A stretch of 14,797 nucleotides of DNA. It comes from Desulfomonile tiedjei. GTDB taxonomy: Bacteria > Desulfobacterota > Desulfomonilia > Desulfomonilales > Desulfomonilaceae. The translations under genes and the position numbers were made by a program. The notes beneath the pieces were generated by a model, which had not been told where the DNA came from, did no database searches, and worked only from the letters and a program-made list of their open reading frames with translations. The stretch spans positions 1 to 14,797 of the forward strand of contig DYRE01000015.1 in NCBI GenBank assembly GCA_020718965.1, written 5' to 3'. Below, in pieces: positions 13,084-14,797 of this stretch; the stretch's first letter is position 1; the number at the start of each line of letters is the position of its first letter.

Positions 13084-13533
13084 ATGAAAAGAGTAATTTT
13101 GATTGGCTTAGGGCTTGTGATACTAATGGCGCCTATCGGTTTCGCCGCCGATAAGCCGGAAAAGGCCGCCACGCCGCCGGCTACCACAGGCACTCCCGCT
13201 CCTCCAGTGGCCGGTGTGGAAAGTTTTATTCTAGGGGTAACGGTTACGGAACTAACGAACGTGGTAAATGGCTGGAGCGTCAAGAAAGCCGTTCTGGGTA
13301 AGCCGGTCTTCAATGACAAGAATGAGAAAGTTGGTACGGTGGATGATATTATCATCGCTCCCGATAGGGTTGCCACATTTGCAATAATTGGGGCTGGTGG
13401 GTTCCTCGGCATCGACAAAAACGACGTAGCTATCCCTATTAAGCAGTTCAAAGTTGAAGGATCCAAGTTCATCTTGCCGGGCGCCACAAAAGAAGCCCTC
13501 AAGAAAATGCCCCCGTTCGTCTATGCGAAATAG
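13084..13533 (+). CDS. Exported PRC-barrel domain protein
   Basis: A 149-residue protein with an N-terminal signal peptide (MKRVILIGLGLVILMAPIGF, cleavage likely after A21 in GFAAD), so it is probably periplasmic. Residues 23-45 are a Pro/Ala/Thr-rich linker. Residues about 60-145 form a PRC-barrel-like domain: LGKPVFNDKNEKVGTVDDII (76-95) is the hallmark of the fold, followed by AIIGAGGFLGIDKNDVAIPI (101-120). PRC barrels are small beta-barrels named after the photosynthetic reaction centre H subunit; others act in RNA metabolism or as envelope proteins of unknown role. A photosynthetic function is not implied. The AAAGGAGG SD lies about 5 bases before the ATG, predicting strong translation. 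A terminator-like hairpin follows at 13743. Confidence 0.88.
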   Translation: MKRVILIGLGLVILMAPIGFAADKPEKAATPPATTGTPAPPVAGVESFILGVTVTELTNVVNGWSVKKAVLGKPVFNDKNEKVGTVDDIIIAPDRVATFAIIGAGGFLGIDKNDVAIPIKQFKVEGSKFILPGATKEALKKMPPFVYAK

Positions 13534-13910
13534 TGTTTATTCGATCAATTCTTATAGGTTAGATTTTTGAGACATCCTCAATGCGAACCGGGCGACATTT
13601 TCAAGATGAGTCCGGTTTCGTCATTTTTGGCTTCATGAAACCAACTCAGTAGGACTCGGGCCGTCTTAAACCGTTGTAAGAATATTGTCTTAACTTGTTG
13701 TCATCTGCGAACTTTGAGTTCAAAAAAGAAGCTTACATCGAGAAAAAAGCTAGAGCCGTTTGCCGAGAGCTTTTTTTGATGGGATTCAAAGGAAGGAAAC
13801 AATTTTGAATCATAACTTTGCACGGACCTCGCCTTTACTCCGGACAGTTTCGCTGGGGGTCCTTAGGGGCTGGCTTTTCTTTAAGCCCAAAAAACACCCG
13901 TTAATGAGGC
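13534..13910. other. Intergenic gap between the PRC-barrel and hemolysin-III genes
   Basis: No convincing coding frame on either strand. It contains a 6-bp inverted repeat AACCGG/CCGGTT (about 13586-13615), a terminator at 13743-13777, and a GGCTT/AAGCC mini-hairpin shortly before the downstream gene. No clear promoter was identified for that gene. Confidence 0.5.
13743..13777 (+). terminator. Rho-independent terminator downstream of the PRC-barrel gene
   Basis: AAAAAAGCT (13743-13751) pairs perfectly with AGCTTTTTT (13768-13776) around a 16-base GC-containing loop, with seven T in a row (13771-13777). It lies about 210 bases after the PRC stop, so that transcript would have a long 3' end, or a short unseen RNA could end here. 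Confidence 0.65.
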
Positions 13911-14573
13911 GTGATGCTGAACAAATTCCGTGACCCCATCAGTGGACTTACACATCTGGCTGCGGCCGCATTTGCAGTGTGTGGTTTAGTGATTCTCTTG
14001 CTGATTGGGCGCGACAACTCCGCCAAAGCTATTTCACTGGCGATCTATGGCCTTAGTCTGGTCCTGATGCTAGCCGCCAGCGCCACCTATCACCTGGTGA
14101 AGGCCCCTCCCCGGGTAATTAAAGTTCTTCGAAAAGTTGATCACTCAGCCATTTATCTGTTGATTGCAGGCAGCTACACGCCCATTTGCATTCACTTTTT
14201 CCATGGCTTTTGGCAATGGTGGTTCGTAGGGATTATCTGGGGCATGGCGCTTATTGGAGTTGCAATCAAAATCTTTATTATTAATGCGCCCCGCTGGGTT
14301 ACGGCAGGGATTTACCTACTGATGGGCTGGATGGCTGTCATCGCTATTCCAGAGATGCTGGTAACTATGCCTGTGTCCGCGTTAATTTGGCTTGTTCTGG
14401 GTGGGCTCTTTTTTACTTTGGGAGCAGTGGTCTATATCAGCAAAAAGCCTGATTTCTATCCCAATGTTTTCGGCTTCCATGAGCTGTGGCATATTTTTGT
14501 GATTATTGGATGCGCCTGTCACTTCATTGTCATCGCCTACTTCATAGCGCCGAGTTCCAGGGCTGCGCTATAA
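13911..14573 (+). CDS. Hemolysin III / PAQR-family integral membrane protein
   Basis: A 220-residue membrane protein with seven hydrophobic segments, belonging to the HlyIII (YqfA-like, PAQR/CREST) family. Diagnostic residues are ASATYHLV (56-63, His61), KVDHSAIYLLIAGSYTPI (75-92, Asp77 and His78) and GFHELWHIFVIIGCACHF (188-205, His190, His194, His204). These histidines form the zinc site known from the family, whose eukaryotic members act as hydrolases or receptors; bacterial members have no settled function, and the haemolysin name should not be read as toxin activity. The length is normal. GTG at 13911 and ATG at 13914 are both possible; GAGG at 13906-13909 fits the ATG better. The gene seems to be transcribed alone. 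Confidence 0.93.
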   Translation: MMLNKFRDPISGLTHLAAAAFAVCGLVILLLIGRDNSAKAISLAIYGLSLVLMLAASATYHLVKAPPRVIKVLRKVDHSAIYLLIAGSYTPICIHFFHGFWQWWFVGIIWGMALIGVAIKIFIINAPRWVTAGIYLLMGWMAVIAIPEMLVTMPVSALIWLVLGGLFFTLGAVVYISKKPDFYPNVFGFHELWHIFVIIGCACHFIVIAYFIAPSSRAAL

Positions 14574-14671
14574 TTTGGATTGGTGAGCGTTACCCGTAGA
14601 TCAAAGTCATGTTTTTGCCCGGAACTTTCGTGATATTCTTTCAATGAAATCAGGAAATCACTGACACGCAA

Positions 14672-14797
14672 TCAGCGCCGGATCCTATCCAGTCTAAAGT
14701 TTATCAATTCAGCGTCGAATAGCTCAGAATCAAGATCTTGACTTTCCAGCAAATGTTTCTTTTCATCTGCGACTTGTTTATGGAATAATTGGTCAAT
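14672..14797 (-). CDS. 3' end of an unidentified minus-strand gene, truncated by window edge
   Basis: On the minus strand a frame is open from the window end to a TGA at 14672-14674 (41 residues). Its sequence (FHKQVADEKKHLLESQ, then ELFDAELINFRLDRIRR) is charged, helical and protein-like, suggesting a coiled coil. The family cannot be recognised from this tail. Convergent orientation with the hemolysin-III gene, 98 bases away, is sensible. The call rests on composition and continuity alone. Confidence 0.5.
   Translation of the reverse strand: MDQLFHKQVADEKKHLLESQDLDSELFDAELINFRLDRIRR

Noticed and set aside
13035..13502. 155-codon open frame on the minus strand
   Set aside because: Mirror of the PRC-barrel gene, which has a signal peptide, a fold motif and a strong SD on the plus strand.
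1..14797. CRISPR array
   Set aside because: No regularly spaced repeats; the only direct repeats are the two-copy 14-mers reported.

Overview
The window looks like chromosomal DNA of a strictly anaerobic bacterium, most likely a deltaproteobacterium (Desulfobacterota/Syntrophia-like). The evidence is indirect: an adjacent hisS-aspS pair with bacterial-type synthetases, a Re-citrate-synthase-like member of the DRE-TIM metallolyase family (known from strict anaerobes), two small proteins starting MPRGDGTGP (DUF5320-like, seen mainly in anaerobes and archaea), and a Gram-negative outer-membrane beta-barrel protein. No rRNA, tRNA, CRISPR array or insertion sequence could be found. No single large novel system is visible. 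The interest lies in unusual domain fusions and in a patch of gene decay.

Layout. (1) Positions 1-4657, plus strand, housekeeping: the 3' part of hisS, aspS overlapping it by 4 bases, then an acyl-CoA-condensing enzyme of the Re-citrate/homocitrate/isopropylmalate synthase group with a C-terminal Cache-like sensor domain, closed by a hairpin terminator. (2) Positions 4658-6599: an AT-rich regulatory gap with a promoter-like element and a perfect 12-bp-arm palindrome, followed by an outer-membrane protein resembling the inverse-autotransporter beta-domain with a short C-terminal domain. (3) Positions 6696-9352: a probable operon of a beta-class DNA methyltransferase fused to an Mrr-like nuclease-fold domain and a metallo-beta-lactamase-fold hydrolase, joined by an ATGA overlap. 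(4) Positions 9442-10242, minus strand: two small MPRGDGTGP proteins in tandem, with a duplicated stop/SD/start junction and a trace of a third copy.

(5) Positions 10243-11240: about 1 kb with little coding potential, including a fragment of a ketopantoate-reductase-like gene. (6) Positions 11241-12825: an RRM RNA-binding protein on the plus strand meets, tail to tail, a minus-strand pair made of a DMT-family transporter and a broken aspartate-racemase remnant. They share a symmetrical terminator. (7) Positions 13084-14573, plus strand: an exported PRC-barrel protein and a hemolysin-III family membrane protein. The window ends in the 3' end of an unidentified minus-strand gene.

Functionally, hisS/aspS supply charged tRNAs, and a histidine in AspRS suggests that it may also make Asp-tRNA(Asn). 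The citrate-synthase-like enzyme would feed glutamate synthesis or the TCA cycle under anaerobic conditions, possibly tuned by a small ligand bound to its Cache-like domain. The other blocks are accessory genes with no obvious shared pathway. All functional statements rest on motifs read by eye; no database search was run.
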